Of a DNA stretch of 64,000 bases, positions 36,373 through 45,985 are shown in pieces. The stretch lies in the NCBI RefSeq assembly GCF_904846235.1, contig NZ_CAJGZN010000005.1, forward strand, positions 1 through 64,000, in the 5' to 3' direction. The notes under the pieces are model-generated. The model searched no databases, was not told the origin of the DNA, and saw only the letters and a list, made by a program, of their open reading frames with translations. This stretch comes from Psychrobacter immobilis. Lineage in GTDB: Bacteria > Pseudomonadota > Gammaproteobacteria > Pseudomonadales > Moraxellaceae. The stretch's first letter is position 1; each line of letters opens with the position of its first letter. Position numbers and translations under genes: made by a program.

Positions 36373-37308
36373 TTAGCTTTCTGCAGCAAACTTTAAGCCG
36401 CCGAAGCGTTTATAAAACTGGGGCCGTGCTGGTGGCATAGTCCCCTCTGCCGTACGCGCAATATTCAGAAAAAATGCCTCGGACGCGCTTACAATCGTTT
36501 GGTACACATTACTGGTCAAGTTACGCGCGGTCAGTGCCAGCCAATCCGATGGCAATAGCTCTAGCGGTAAGTTCGGGTCTTTCAACAAAATACGGCGGTA
36601 CTGGTGAATCAATAAAATGCGAATTTGAAACGCTTGTAGTGCATCAAAATCATCATCTTCGATAAGACTTAAAATATTACGAAAATCGTTAATGAACTTG
36701 TCATAGCGTTGGTGCAGCTGCTCGATGGGCCAGTTCACCTCAACCATACGCTTGAGTGTCGGATGTGACTCTTGCCATAAGGGCAAGGCCTCGGCGCGAA
36801 ACACTACCACTTGCTCCGTCATCTTGAGATTGAATAGCAAGTTTTGCAGCTGCTGTTGATCACAGCTGGGATAGGCCATAAGATTGGTGGAAATATTGGC
36901 AAACCCGAGCCACTCCAATTCTTTTTTGAGCAAGGTTTTATTACCAAGCTCAACCGAGCTTAATAACACCAAGTCCCATTTGTGATCCCACTCGCTCTGA
37001 TGTAAGCCATAAATTTTTTTATGGGCGGTCGCAAAGCGTTCACGGCTGACATCGGTAATGCGGTAGTAACTGGTACGTCCGATTTTTTCGGAACTTAACC
37101 AGTCGTTTTGCCCCAAGCGAAACACCGCTGTACGCACGGAGCGTTCATTAAAACCGAACGCATCCATGAGTTGAATCAGACTGGCTAAACTAATCACCCC
37201 GCCTCGTTGAAAGATACAATCCCCAAAGATGGACATAATTAATGATGTGCCACTCAAGACATCTTCACAAATAAGCTCATCGATACATTGTTTTAGTTTC
37301 GCGTTCAT
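36373..37308 (-). CDS. paaX: PaaX, phenylacetyl-CoA-responsive repressor
   Basis: A 311-residue GntR-like repressor of phenylacetate genes. The N-terminal helix-turn-helix region (about 15-75) includes GTSLIMSIFGDCIFQRGG, LIQLMDAFGFNERSVRTAVFR (LIQLMDAFGF, NERSVRTAVFR) and GRTSYYRITD. The central effector domain and C-terminal APARP-like end are of usual length. Phenylacetyl-CoA releases it. It stands at the end of the paa run with paaY, and its likely operator is at 46982-47032 between paaA and paaZ. Confidence 0.93.
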   Translation of the reverse strand: MNAKLKQCIDELICEDVLSGTSLIMSIFGDCIFQRGGVISLASLIQLMDAFGFNERSVRTAVFRLGQNDWLSSEKIGRTSYYRITDVSRERFATAHKKIYGLHQSEWDHKWDLVLLSSVELGNKTLLKKELEWLGFANISTNLMAYPSCDQQQLQNLLFNLKMTEQVVVFRAEALPLWQESHPTLKRMVEVNWPIEQLHQRYDKFINDFRNILSLIEDDDFDALQAFQIRILLIHQYRRILLKDPNLPLELLPSDWLALTARNLTSNVYQTIVSASEAFFLNIARTAEGTMPPARPQFYKRFGGLKFAAES

Positions 37309-37375
37309 GTCGTTTATTCATTATTTAAAAAGCACGTGATAATACCTAAGAGACTATCGCGCTGGGTTAATTACA

Positions 37376-38677
37376 TTAAGCAGGAACAGCGACATCACGC
37401 AGGTCAACAACACGTTGAGCCTTACCCTCAGAACGAGGTAACATGCCTTGTGGTAAGACATCTACCTGTACGCTGATACCCACCATCGTTTTTATTTTTT
37501 GTTTCAGTTTATTGGCCAATTGCACCACTTCAAGATCATTGATATCACGACGTGACTCAACGTGGATACGTAGAGTGTCTAAGTGGCCGTGCTTGATGAT
37601 ATGAATTTGGTAGTTTGGCAGTAATTTTGATATTTGTAAAATTTGCTCTTCGATCTGCGAGGGGAACACATTGACGCCGCGGATGATCATCATGTCATCG
37701 CTACGACCAACGATTTTTTCCATACGGCGCATGGTGCGCACAGAGCCAGGTAATAAGCGGGTCAAATCTCGTGTACGGTAGCGAATGATGGGCATACCCT
37801 CTTTAGTAATGGTGGTAAACACGAGTTCGCCGAGCTCGCCGTCTGGTAGTACTTCCCCAGTCTGAGGGTTGATGATTTCTGGGTAAAAGTGGTCTTCCCA
37901 AATGGTGGCGCCGTCTTTAGATTCTAAGCATTCCATAGCGACACCTGGGCCCATGACTTCTGACAGGCCATAGATATCCAGCGCATCAATACCCAAGCGC
38001 GCTTCGATCTCTTGGCGCATGGCATTCGTCCACGGTTCCGCGCCAAAAATACCCGTTTTCACCGAGCAGTCTTTGGCCGTTCCAAATTTTCTCTCTAACG
38101 CTTCAATAATGTTTAGGCAGTACGAGGGAGTCACCATTAAGGCGGTTGGTTTAAAGTCATGGACGAGCTGGGCTTGGCGCTCCGTTTGACCACCTGACAT
38201 GGGAATGACCGTTGCCCCCAAGCGTTCAACACCATAGTGAGCACCCAATCCGCCAGTAAAAAGGCCGTAACCGTAGGATACTTGAATGGTGTCTTTGCTG
38301 GACAGGCCAGCGGCACGCAGTGAGCGCGCGACCACATCTGACCACGTCACGATATCTTGCTTGGTATAACCAACCACGGTAGGTTGGCCCGTCGTCCCTG
38401 ATGAGGCATGCACACGGATGATCTGTTCTTGGGGCACGCTAAACATCCCGAACGGGTAGTTGGCGCGCAAGTCTGACTTGGTGGTAAATGGGAATTTGGC
38501 CAAATCTTCCAAGGATTGGCAGTCCTCTGGGTGAACGCCAATTTGGTCAAATTTCTTTTTGTAGACAGGACTATTGTCGTAAGCGTGTTTGAGGGTTGCT
38601 TTCAAACGCTGCAACTGTACGCTACGTAATTCGTCTACCGACGCGGTTTCGATGTGTTCCATAACATTATGATTCAT
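37376..38677 (-). CDS. paaK: PaaK, phenylacetate-CoA ligase
   Basis: A 433-residue AMP-forming ligase. The P-loop-like motif is VHASSGTTGQPTVVGYT (about 89-105), the adenylate motif IYGLSEVMGPGVAME (about 234-248), and the hinge/lysine end MLPRSEGKAQRV (about 413-424). It activates phenylacetate with ATP and CoA, the first step of the Paa route. It lies 64 bp after the thiolase gene. The length is standard. Confidence 0.95.
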   Translation of the reverse strand: MNHNVMEHIETASVDELRSVQLQRLKATLKHAYDNSPVYKKKFDQIGVHPEDCQSLEDLAKFPFTTKSDLRANYPFGMFSVPQEQIIRVHASSGTTGQPTVVGYTKQDIVTWSDVVARSLRAAGLSSKDTIQVSYGYGLFTGGLGAHYGVERLGATVIPMSGGQTERQAQLVHDFKPTALMVTPSYCLNIIEALERKFGTAKDCSVKTGIFGAEPWTNAMRQEIEARLGIDALDIYGLSEVMGPGVAMECLESKDGATIWEDHFYPEIINPQTGEVLPDGELGELVFTTITKEGMPIIRYRTRDLTRLLPGSVRTMRRMEKIVGRSDDMMIIRGVNVFPSQIEEQILQISKLLPNYQIHIIKHGHLDTLRIHVESRRDINDLEVVQLANKLKQKIKTMVGISVQVDVLPQGMLPRSEGKAQRVVDLRDVAVPA

Positions 38678-38741
38678 ATAAGACTCCTTGTCGTAGTCAT
38701 CCTGACTACATTTCCAATTAAAAATTCCGTTAACGCTTCGC

Positions 38742-39950
38742 TCAGATACTTTCTATCACCATTGCCACGCCTTGACCCACGCCCACACACATGGTGCATA
38801 ACGCATACTTGCCGTTACGACGTTTTAGCTCTTTCATCGCGGTGATGACCAAACGTGTCCCACTCATGCCGAGCGGATGACCGAGTGCAATGGCGCCACC
38901 ATTGGGGTTGATACGGGCGTCATCATCGGCAAGACCCAATTCGCGAATCACGGCAAGCGACTGCGCGGCGAAGGCTTCGTTCAGCTCGATAACCTCCATC
39001 TGCGCTAATGTGAGTCCCGTTTGCTTAAGCACCTTAAGTACCGCAGGCACAGGGCCGATACCCATATAGCGTGGCTCGACACCCGCACTCGCCATACCCA
39101 CAATACGTGCTTGCGGCGTTAAATCATGTGCCTGACCAAAGTCCTCGCTACCCATCAGCACACAAGCCGCACCATCATTGATGCCTGATGCGTTACCCGC
39201 GGTTACTGAGCCGCCTTCTTTGCGAAAGGGCGTTCTCAAACCAGCGAGGGCTTCCAAGCTGGTATCTGCGCGTGGGTGCTCGTCTTGCTCCACCATCACG
39301 CTGCCTTTTTTTGTTTTGACTTCAACGGGTAAGATTTCTTCAGTGAAGATACCTGCCTGCTGGGCAGCGGCGGTTTTTTGTTGGCTGCGTAGTGCGAATA
39401 GATCTTGGTCTTCGCGGCTGATCTGGTATTTGTCAGCCACGTTTTCGGCCGTTTCTGGCATGCTATCGACACCATGCGCGGCTCTCATTAATGGATTAAT
39501 AAAGCGCCAACCGATAGCGGTATCAAAAATTTCTGGGGCGCGGTGAAAGGCGCTGGTCGGCTTTGATTGGACATAGGGTGCGCGGCTCATACTCTCGACA
39601 CCACCAGCCAAAACAAACTCGGCCTCACCTGTTTTGACCAAGCGTGAGGCAATACCAATCGCGTCCATACCAGAGGCACAAAGACGGTTAACGGTGATGG
39701 CAGGCACGCTATCAGGTAAGCCTGCCAGTAACGTTGCCATACGCGCGACGTTGCGGTTGTCCTCGCCAGCTTGGTTGGCACAGCCAATCACCACTTCATC
39801 GACGGTATCCCATGGCAAGCTTGGATGTTCAGCTTTTAGATGTTGAATGGGCAAAGCCGCCAAATCGTCCGTACGCACACTGCTTAGACTACCAGCATAG
39901 CGCCCGATTGGGGTACGAATAGCGTCATAAATATATACTTGTTGCATCAT
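38742..39950 (-). CDS. paaJ: PaaJ, 3-oxoadipyl-CoA/3-oxo-5,6-dehydrosuberyl-CoA thiolase
   Basis: A 402-residue thiolase of the PcaF/PaaJ type. The nucleophilic Cys is in [12 protein letters not shown] (about 91), [12 protein letters not shown] holds the His, and the second Cys is in [12 protein letters not shown] near the end. It cleaves both the C8 ring-opened intermediate and 3-oxoadipyl-CoA, yielding acetyl-CoA and finally succinyl-CoA. In many clusters paaI lies beside paaJ or paaG; here paaK follows directly. Confidence 0.93.
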   Translation of the reverse strand: MMQQVYIYDAIRTPIGRYAGSLSSVRTDDLAALPIQHLKAEHPSLPWDTVDEVVIGCANQAGEDNRNVARMATLLAGLPDSVPAITVNRLCASGMDAIGIASRLVKTGEAEFVLAGGVESMSRAPYVQSKPTSAFHRAPEIFDTAIGWRFINPLMRAAHGVDSMPETAENVADKYQISREDQDLFALRSQQKTAAAQQAGIFTEEILPVEVKTKKGSVMVEQDEHPRADTSLEALAGLRTPFRKEGGSVTAGNASGINDGAACVLMGSEDFGQAHDLTPQARIVGMASAGVEPRYMGIGPVPAVLKVLKQTGLTLAQMEVIELNEAFAAQSLAVIRELGLADDDARINPNGGAIALGHPLGMSGTRLVITAMKELKRRNGKYALCTMCVGVGQGVAMVIESI

Positions 39951-39973
39951 AATTTCCCTTTACAATAAACCAA

Positions 39974-41530
39974 TTAAGCGTAAGCGCTCGCTGCGCGATA
40001 GGTGGCGGCTTTTTTGATCAGATATAGGCTGGCGCGATAACGCTCTTCCCCATAAAGACGCTGTAAGTTATTCAGCGTGCTCAGCACGGTGTCATAGCCA
40101 AGCAGCGCTGCCCATTCAAACGGCCCTTTGGGGTAATTCACGCCGTACTTCATGGCCGCGTCGATGTCTGCTTCAGAGGCGATGTCATGTAACACCGCTT
40201 CACAGCCTTCATTGATGAGCATGGCAATGGTACGTAACACATAAAGACCAGGATGGTCAGCAGTCCAAATAACACTTACGCCAAGACGGGCAAAGACTTG
40301 TGCTACTAGCGCGCGCTCGTTATCATCACAGGTCATAGCCGCCGCCAATACGACCGCGCGCGCTTGTGTCCACTCGGCCTGCCAGTCCATCAGCATGACT
40401 TTGGCATCACCATGATCAATCTCCACCGATTCACCCAGTGATAAACGGATGCTGATTTCACCGATTTCGATAATGCTCTCATCTGCCGCTTCAAGGCGCA
40501 CCGTAAGACCATCTGCCGCTTGTAAGCGCTCAACCAAACCGTTGGCATACTGCCACTCACCACGCACGATAATGGTGGGCATCTCTTTATCGTTCATGTC
40601 ATCATTTACGTCATCTTTTACATTGATGCTTGGCAGTGTATAGACAGGAGCTTTTGGTGTTTGGCTATGGTCATAGAACCCTTGACCAGATTTACGACCA
40701 AAGCACCCTGCATCGACCAATTCTTGTTGCACCAATGAGGGACGGTAACGTGGCTCATAAAAGAATGCTTGATAGACGCTTTGGGTCACTGAAAAGTTGA
40801 CATCTTGACCGATTAAGTCAGTCAGCTCGCATGGCCCCATAGCAAAACCACCGACTTCGCGCATGATAAAGTCAAGCTGCGCAGGCGTGGTCGCGTTTTC
40901 TTGCAGGGCGCGAAAGCCTTCGGCGTAGTATGGACGCGCCACACGATTGACAATAAAGCCTGGGGTAGATTTGGCGGTGACGGGTACTTTTTTCCAAGTG
41001 CGCATCAAGTCAAACAATCCCTCGGTAATCTCAGGCGCGGTGCGTAAACCGCGCACAATCTCCACAAGCTTCATTACTGGGGCGGGGTTAAAGAAGTGTA
41101 AACCCACCACACGCTCAGGGTTGGGTACTGCGGCGGCAATCGCGGTGATCGATATAGACGACGTGTTGGAGGCAAAAATAGTATCATTGGCACAAATATC
41201 CGCCAGTTGGATAAAGAGCTGCTGCTTGATGTCTTGACGCTCAACAATCGCCTCAACGACCATCTGCACCGCTGCCAGCTCATTGATATCGGTGACAATC
41301 GATAGATTCGCTAGGGTGCTATCAAGTAGCGTTTGCGTCATCTTGCCTTTTTCGACCCGTTTGGCAAGTAGGCTTTCTAATCCTGCTAAGGCGGCTTGGC
41401 TTTTGGCAGCATCCACGTCAAACAGATAGGTCGTGTGACCATGCATGGCAGCCAGCTGGGCGATTCCAATCCCCATCGTGCCTGCCCCAATAACGGCAAT
41501 GGCGGCTGTTGATAAATCCCTCGTTTCCAT
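39974..41530 (-). CDS. paaH: PaaH, 3-hydroxyadipyl-CoA dehydrogenase
   Basis: A 518-residue, two-domain 3-hydroxyacyl-CoA dehydrogenase. The NAD fold is AVIGAGTMGIGIAQLAAMHG (about 13-32), the catalytic region holds GLHFFNPAPVMKLVEI with its His-Glu pair, and a second helical HCDH domain at about 405-505 is present (YPKGPFEWAALLGYD). An acidic linker rich in Asp and Asn (about 298-310) separates the halves. The start is 2 bp from the paaG stop, so the two are coupled. Confidence 0.93.
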   Translation of the reverse strand: METRDLSTAAIAVIGAGTMGIGIAQLAAMHGHTTYLFDVDAAKSQAALAGLESLLAKRVEKGKMTQTLLDSTLANLSIVTDINELAAVQMVVEAIVERQDIKQQLFIQLADICANDTIFASNTSSISITAIAAAVPNPERVVGLHFFNPAPVMKLVEIVRGLRTAPEITEGLFDLMRTWKKVPVTAKSTPGFIVNRVARPYYAEGFRALQENATTPAQLDFIMREVGGFAMGPCELTDLIGQDVNFSVTQSVYQAFFYEPRYRPSLVQQELVDAGCFGRKSGQGFYDHSQTPKAPVYTLPSINVKDDVNDDMNDKEMPTIIVRGEWQYANGLVERLQAADGLTVRLEAADESIIEIGEISIRLSLGESVEIDHGDAKVMLMDWQAEWTQARAVVLAAAMTCDDNERALVAQVFARLGVSVIWTADHPGLYVLRTIAMLINEGCEAVLHDIASEADIDAAMKYGVNYPKGPFEWAALLGYDTVLSTLNNLQRLYGEERYRASLYLIKKAATYRAASAYA

Positions 41531-41532
41531 AA

Positions 41533-42324
41533 TTAACGTCCTTGGTAAGTTGGGGTGCGTTTTTGCATAAAGGCTTGGACACCTTCTTTATAGTCAGCTG
41601 AGCGCCCAGCAAGTCGCTGTAAGTCCCGCTCTAAGATCAGCTGATCTTCTAAGCTGTTGTCCGCAGATACGTTGATGGCTTTTTTAATCAGGCTTAGGCC
41701 ATAAGTCGGCTGGCTGGCTAAGTGTTCAGCCAAGGTAACAGCTTCGCTACGCAGCGCGTCATCTTCGAACACCTGCCAAATCATGCCCCACGCCAGCGCT
41801 TGCTCCGCCGATAGCTTATCGCCCAGCATGGCTAAGCCCATCGCGCGGGCGCGGCCGACAACGCGAGGTAAAAACCATGTGCCGCCTGAATCGGGTACCA
41901 GCCCAAGACGGCAAAACGCTTGGATAAATGAGGCGGATTTAGCCGCCAAGACCAAGTCGCAGGCTAAGGCGATGTTCGCGCCCGCACCCGCCGCCACGCC
42001 ATTGACCGCACAGATGACGGGCTTTGGCATCGTTGTAATCAGTTTAATCAGAGGGTTGTAATAAGTCTCGATGGATAGCCCCAAGTCTGGCGAATCGGCA
42101 TTCGGGTCAACCACGCGATCACCCAAATCTTGACCGGCACAAAAGCCGCGACCTTCAGCCGAGAGCACCACAGCACGAATGCTGCTGTCCTTTGACCATG
42201 CTTTGAGCACGCTGGACACTTCTTTGTGCATGGCTTCATTAAAGCTGTTCAGCTGTTTTGGGCGGTTTAAGGTCAGATAGCCGACCGCATTTTTTTCTTC
42301 GACGAGAATCGTTTGGTAGTCCAT
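41533..42324 (-). CDS. paaG: PaaG, ring-1,2-epoxyphenylacetyl-CoA isomerase
   Basis: A 263-residue crotonase-family protein. SAEGRGFCAGQDLGDR (about 56-71) and NGVAAGAGANIALACDLV (about 108-125) form the oxyanion hole, and the catalytic Asp is in LGLVPDSGGTWFLPR. It converts the ring epoxide to the oxepin-CoA and later shifts a double bond. The stop of paaF and its start share one base at 42324, so translation is coupled. Confidence 0.93.
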   Translation of the reverse strand: MDYQTILVEEKNAVGYLTLNRPKQLNSFNEAMHKEVSSVLKAWSKDSSIRAVVLSAEGRGFCAGQDLGDRVVDPNADSPDLGLSIETYYNPLIKLITTMPKPVICAVNGVAAGAGANIALACDLVLAAKSASFIQAFCRLGLVPDSGGTWFLPRVVGRARAMGLAMLGDKLSAEQALAWGMIWQVFEDDALRSEAVTLAEHLASQPTYGLSLIKKAINVSADNSLEDQLILERDLQRLAGRSADYKEGVQAFMQKRTPTYQGR

Positions 42325-43094
42325 TACACACCTCTAAAGCTGGGTTGACGTTTTTCTAAAAAGGCACGGATGCCTTCTTCGCGATCTTGAGTAGCAGCCA
42401 GCCAAACAAACAGCTGGCGCTCTTGCTTGAGGCCTTGACTTAGGCTCACTTCATGGATGCTTTTGAGTGACTGTTTGATGGCGCGAATGGCCAAAGGGGC
42501 TTGTTTGGCGATGTTGGCTGCCAGCTCGATGGTGTACTGTACGGTAAGCTCGGTTGGACAGATTTGGGTGGTAATGCCATGTTGCTGGGCGCTTGATGCA
42601 CTGATGCGCTCACCTGTCATCGCCCAACGCATGGCAAGCTGCTGACCGACTAGGCGAGCAAGACGCTGTGTCCCCCCTGCCCCTGGTAGCATACCCAAGC
42701 CAATCTCAGGCAGCGCAAATTGGGCGTTTTCACCCGTGACCACGATGTCACCATGCAACACCAACTCAAAACCTGCACCGAGGGCATAGCCATTGACGGC
42801 CATTAATAGCGGCTTGCTAAACTCATCAATGCGCTTCCATAAGGTTGGGCGGATATCGGTTTGCAAGCTGATGGTATCAAGCTCAATCAGCTCGTTAAGA
42901 TCGGCACCCGCAGCGAAGCATTGAGTATTGCCAGTGATGACGACCGCTTTTATGCTGGTATCAGCGTCATAGGCTTGCAGCTGCGTGGCAATCTCTTGCA
43001 ACGTGGCGTTGTTTAAGGCGTTGCGTTTTTCTGGGCGATTGAGCTCAATCAGTGCAACGCCTGCTTTTGGGCTGGAGGTTTTAATGTAATTCAT
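42324..43094 (-). CDS. paaF: PaaF, 2,3-dehydroadipyl-CoA hydratase
   Basis: A 256-residue enoyl-CoA hydratase of the crotonase family. The blocks are ITGNTQCFAAGADLNEL, NGYALGAGFELVLHGDIV and the catalytic Glu pair region FALPEIGLGMLPGAGGTQRL. It hydrates 2,3-dehydroadipyl-CoA. It comes 92 bp after paaE and touches paaG. Confidence 0.93.
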   Translation of the reverse strand: MNYIKTSSPKAGVALIELNRPEKRNALNNATLQEIATQLQAYDADTSIKAVVITGNTQCFAAGADLNELIELDTISLQTDIRPTLWKRIDEFSKPLLMAVNGYALGAGFELVLHGDIVVTGENAQFALPEIGLGMLPGAGGTQRLARLVGQQLAMRWAMTGERISASSAQQHGITTQICPTELTVQYTIELAANIAKQAPLAIRAIKQSLKSIHEVSLSQGLKQERQLFVWLAATQDREEGIRAFLEKRQPSFRGV

Positions 43095-43186
43095 CCCTGA
43101 ATCCTAATAAAAACAATGAAATAAGAGGTTTTTCTAAACCCTACTGTGGACATACAAACGACAGACAATTTACTGGCGTCTTGCCA

Positions 43187-44245
43187 TCACGCATCAAAGC
43201 TCAAGCGTACGTTGGGTGATACAGGTAAGGACTGGCAGCTGAGCACGTAACCTTTGTCCAACTCTTCTTGCTCAAGGCTATAGTTAACCGCCATGTTGAC
43301 CTCACCGTCTATCACCTTACATTTACAAGTGGCACACACCCCGCCTTTACAGGCATAGGGTAAGTCGGCACCCGCATTTAATGCTGCCTCTAAAATACTG
43401 TCATCTTGTTTTGACACTTCAATGATCAGCTCACGACCATCCAAAATGATGTTGACGCGCTCTTCGCTACGTTTTTCGATTTGCTGGGCGGTTGGTTTGT
43501 TGACCGTCCCCGTATGGAAACGCTCGGTATGAATGTTCTTGCGATCGATACCAAGCTTTGGCAAGACGGTCTCAACGGCTTCCATCATCTCTTCTGGGCC
43601 ACAGGCAAAGCAGTGATCCACATCAGCGCTGATCAATTGCGCATCAAACAGCTGTTGTAATTTGTCCGCATCGATACGACCATTAAACAAGTCGCTCTCA
43701 CTCAGTTCACGTGAGAAAATATTGACCAGTTGTAGGCGCGTTCTGAAACGGTCTTTAAGGTCCATGATTTGCTCAGAAAACATGGTTTGTTGCCATGAGC
43801 GATTGCCGTAGACCAAGGTGAAATTGGCGTCTGGCTGGGTGCTTAACACCGTTTTGACGATGGATAAAATGGGGGTGATACCACTACCCGCCGCAAAGCT
43901 TAAATAGTTTTGACCACCAGCTTTCGCAGCTTTTTGAAAGAAGACGCCTTGAGGCGGCATGACTTCTAGGGTCTGTCCTACTTTAAGGTGCTCGTTCGCC
44001 CACGTAGAGAACTGACCTTGGTCAATCTTCTTGATGGCGATGCTCATGTCTTCTTGCACATCACTACAGATGGAGTAGCAACGACGGATTTCGCCCTTGT
44101 CGGTCATATGACGGATGGTCAAATGTTGGCCCGGCTGGTACTCAAAGGTTTCCGCAATTTCTGGCGTGACGTCAAAGGCAATGCAAATCGCTTGCTCCGT
44201 CTGTGGTTGGATAGCTTTGATGGTGAGTGGTAAAAATTGACTCAT
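43187..44245 (-). CDS. paaE: PaaE, reductase of the phenylacetyl-CoA epoxidase
   Basis: A 352-residue iron-sulfur flavoprotein. FAD/NAD(P) parts come first (IRRCYSICSDV about 52-62 for the flavin, LSFAAGSGITPILSIVKTVL about 114-133 for the nucleotide, split LSFAAGSGITPIL). The C-terminal ferredoxin domain has the [2Fe-2S] cysteines in YACKGGVCATCKCKV and LSCQSLPVSP. It passes electrons from NADPH to the diiron PaaA subunit. It is 108 bp behind paaD. Confidence 0.95.
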   Translation of the reverse strand: MSQFLPLTIKAIQPQTEQAICIAFDVTPEIAETFEYQPGQHLTIRHMTDKGEIRRCYSICSDVQEDMSIAIKKIDQGQFSTWANEHLKVGQTLEVMPPQGVFFQKAAKAGGQNYLSFAAGSGITPILSIVKTVLSTQPDANFTLVYGNRSWQQTMFSEQIMDLKDRFRTRLQLVNIFSRELSESDLFNGRIDADKLQQLFDAQLISADVDHCFACGPEEMMEAVETVLPKLGIDRKNIHTERFHTGTVNKPTAQQIEKRSEERVNIILDGRELIIEVSKQDDSILEAALNAGADLPYACKGGVCATCKCKVIDGEVNMAVNYSLEQEELDKGYVLSCQSLPVSPNVRLSFDA

Positions 44246-44353
44246 GCGAAACTCCTTTTTGCATGTTGCTTAGCGTGCATGTTGCTTAACATACTAATTA
44301 ATTGGTGAGCTGACCGTAGGTGCCATCTTGCGACTGCCCTTGTCTCAAATACA

Positions 44354-44854
44354 TTAGATACATTTAAAATAATCAAACGGCTCAAGGCAGTCGAGGCACT
44401 TATACAAGGCCTTGCACGCCGTCGACCCAAATTCGCTAATGATTTCGGTTTGTTGACTGCGACAGTGGGGGCAAGTCACCCCGCCTGTGAGCGGCATATG
44501 GCTACCACAGCTGTGCGCATCCCCTTGCGGCGGTGCAATGCCATAGTCTTGCAGCTTTTGTTTCCCTGCCTCACTCATCCAGTCGGTCGTCCACGCTTCA
44601 GACAAGTCAACCACTACCTTGACAGGGGTAAGCCCGCGCTCGGTAAACGTGCTTGTAATCTCGTCTTTTAGCATATCGGTTGCTGGGCAGCCGCTATAGG
44701 TAGGGGTTAGACGCACCACGATTTCGTTATCGGCGTTGATGTCAACGCCTCGAATCATGCCTAAATCAAGCACGGTCAGAACGGGTACTTCTGGATCATG
44801 AACCTGACTCAGGGCTTGCCAGCAGGCATCGGTGGCTTGTGGAATTAACTGCAT
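44354..44854 (-). CDS. paaD: PaaD, Fe-S/maturation protein of phenylacetyl-CoA epoxidase
   Basis: A 166-residue protein with an N-terminal MIP18/DUF59 domain (VHDPEVPVLTVLDLGMIRGV, then TPTYSGCPATDMLKDEI with its conserved Cys) and a C-terminal zinc-ribbon-like tail with cysteine pairs (CPHCRSQ, ALYKCLDCLEPF). Its role is assembly or maturation of the multicomponent oxygenase. It lies 27 bp after paaC in the leftward operon. Confidence 0.93.
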   Translation of the reverse strand: MQLIPQATDACWQALSQVHDPEVPVLTVLDLGMIRGVDINADNEIVVRLTPTYSGCPATDMLKDEITSTFTERGLTPVKVVVDLSEAWTTDWMSEAGKQKLQDYGIAPPQGDAHSCGSHMPLTGGVTCPHCRSQQTEIISEFGSTACKALYKCLDCLEPFDYFKCI

Positions 44855-44881
44855 ACGTTGACTCCCTGTCTTGTATGTTTA

Positions 44882-45637
44882 TTACCAATTCATATTGGGG
44901 TAAGTGCGCTGCATGTACTGCATTTCTGCCAAGATATAACCCAAGTGCTCGGTATGCGCGCCTTGCTTGGCACCGCGGCGGTATGCGCCATTTTCAGGTA
45001 AGGTTAAGTCCAAACGTGCCAATTCGCTTTCAACCTGCGCTGACCATTTATCCTTTAAAATATCCAGCTTTGGCAAGACCCCACTATCCACCAAGGCTTG
45101 TTCGTCAGCGGTCAGCTCAAACAATTCAGCGGTAAAGCGCCATAAATTGTCCAGCGCTTGTTGCGTTTTGTGGTGTGCCTCATCAGTGCCGAGGCTTAAG
45201 CGCTCCATCCACGCATTAGAGAAACGTAAGTGATATTTTGCTTCTTTTAATGATTTCACACCAAAGGCGGCGATATCTGCATGGCTGCTTTGGCTTAACG
45301 CGTCCAGTAGCAAGATATGGTAATGATCCATCAGCCACTGACGTACCATCGTTTGGGCAAAATCCACATTGGGCTGCTCACACAGCAATAGGTTGCGATA
45401 TTCCCGTTCGGTACGAAAAAACGCCAGCTTGTCTTCATCACGGCCCAAGTCTTCGATTTGACCTGCCAGACTGAGCACCGTGCGTGCTTGACCCAATAAG
45501 TCCAAACCAATATTGGATAAGGCAATATCCAACTCAAGCTCAGGGGCGTGTCCGCACCACTCCGACAAGCGGTGCGAGAGAATCAGCTGGCTATCACCAA
45601 CGTGAAGTAAAAACTGTGTTAATGCTTGGTTATTCAT
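44882..45637 (-). CDS. paaC: PaaC, structural subunit of phenylacetyl-CoA epoxidase
   Basis: A 251-residue, all-helical ferritin-like protein without a full diiron site, which pairs with PaaA. Blocks seen are LVLSHRLSEWCGHAPELE (about 18-36; here LILSHRLSEWCGHAPELE), LDLLGQARTVLSLAG and AKYHLRFSNAWMERLSLGTDE (KYHLRFSNAWMERL). It ends YMQRTYPNMNW. It is 15 bp after paaB. Confidence 0.93.
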   Translation of the reverse strand: MNNQALTQFLLHVGDSQLILSHRLSEWCGHAPELELDIALSNIGLDLLGQARTVLSLAGQIEDLGRDEDKLAFFRTEREYRNLLLCEQPNVDFAQTMVRQWLMDHYHILLLDALSQSSHADIAAFGVKSLKEAKYHLRFSNAWMERLSLGTDEAHHKTQQALDNLWRFTAELFELTADEQALVDSGVLPKLDILKDKWSAQVESELARLDLTLPENGAYRRGAKQGAHTEHLGYILAEMQYMQRTYPNMNW

Positions 45638-45652
45638 CGACTGTCTCCTCCC

Positions 45653-45943
45653 TTAAATATGTTCAAAACCGTCTGGAATGTCATAAAAGGTAGGATGACG
45701 ATATACCTTGTCGAGTGATGGCTCAAAAAACTCTGCTTTTTCCTCAGGTTGCGATGAGGTAATCAGCTCTGACTTCACCACCCAAATGCTTATCCCTTCG
45801 TTACGACGGGTGTAGACATCACGCGCGTTTTGTAGGGCGATTTCGTCATCTGGCGCACGCAAGCTGCCAACATGACGATGACTTAACCCTTGTTTGCTGC
45901 GGATAAACACTTCATAAAGTGACCAGTTATTTTTGCTTTCCAT
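45653..45943 (-). CDS. paaB: PaaB, phenylacetyl-CoA epoxidase subunit
   Basis: A 96-residue protein with the PaaB signature WSLYEVFIRSKQGLSHRHVG and LQNARDVYTRRNEGISIWVV. It bridges PaaAC dimers. The length is normal and it sits 42 bp behind paaA. Confidence 0.93.
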   Translation of the reverse strand: MESKNNWSLYEVFIRSKQGLSHRHVGSLRAPDDEIALQNARDVYTRRNEGISIWVVKSELITSSQPEEKAEFFEPSLDKVYRHPTFYDIPDGFEHI

Positions 45944-45985
45944 AGCGAATATTCCTTCCTTTAAACAATATTAAACCAAACAGTA

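Noticed and set aside
39178..39546. Long antisense frames inside paaJ and other paa genes (also 46170-46499, 47945-48247).
   Set aside because: They mirror codon bias of the real genes on the other strand and lack start sites and family features.
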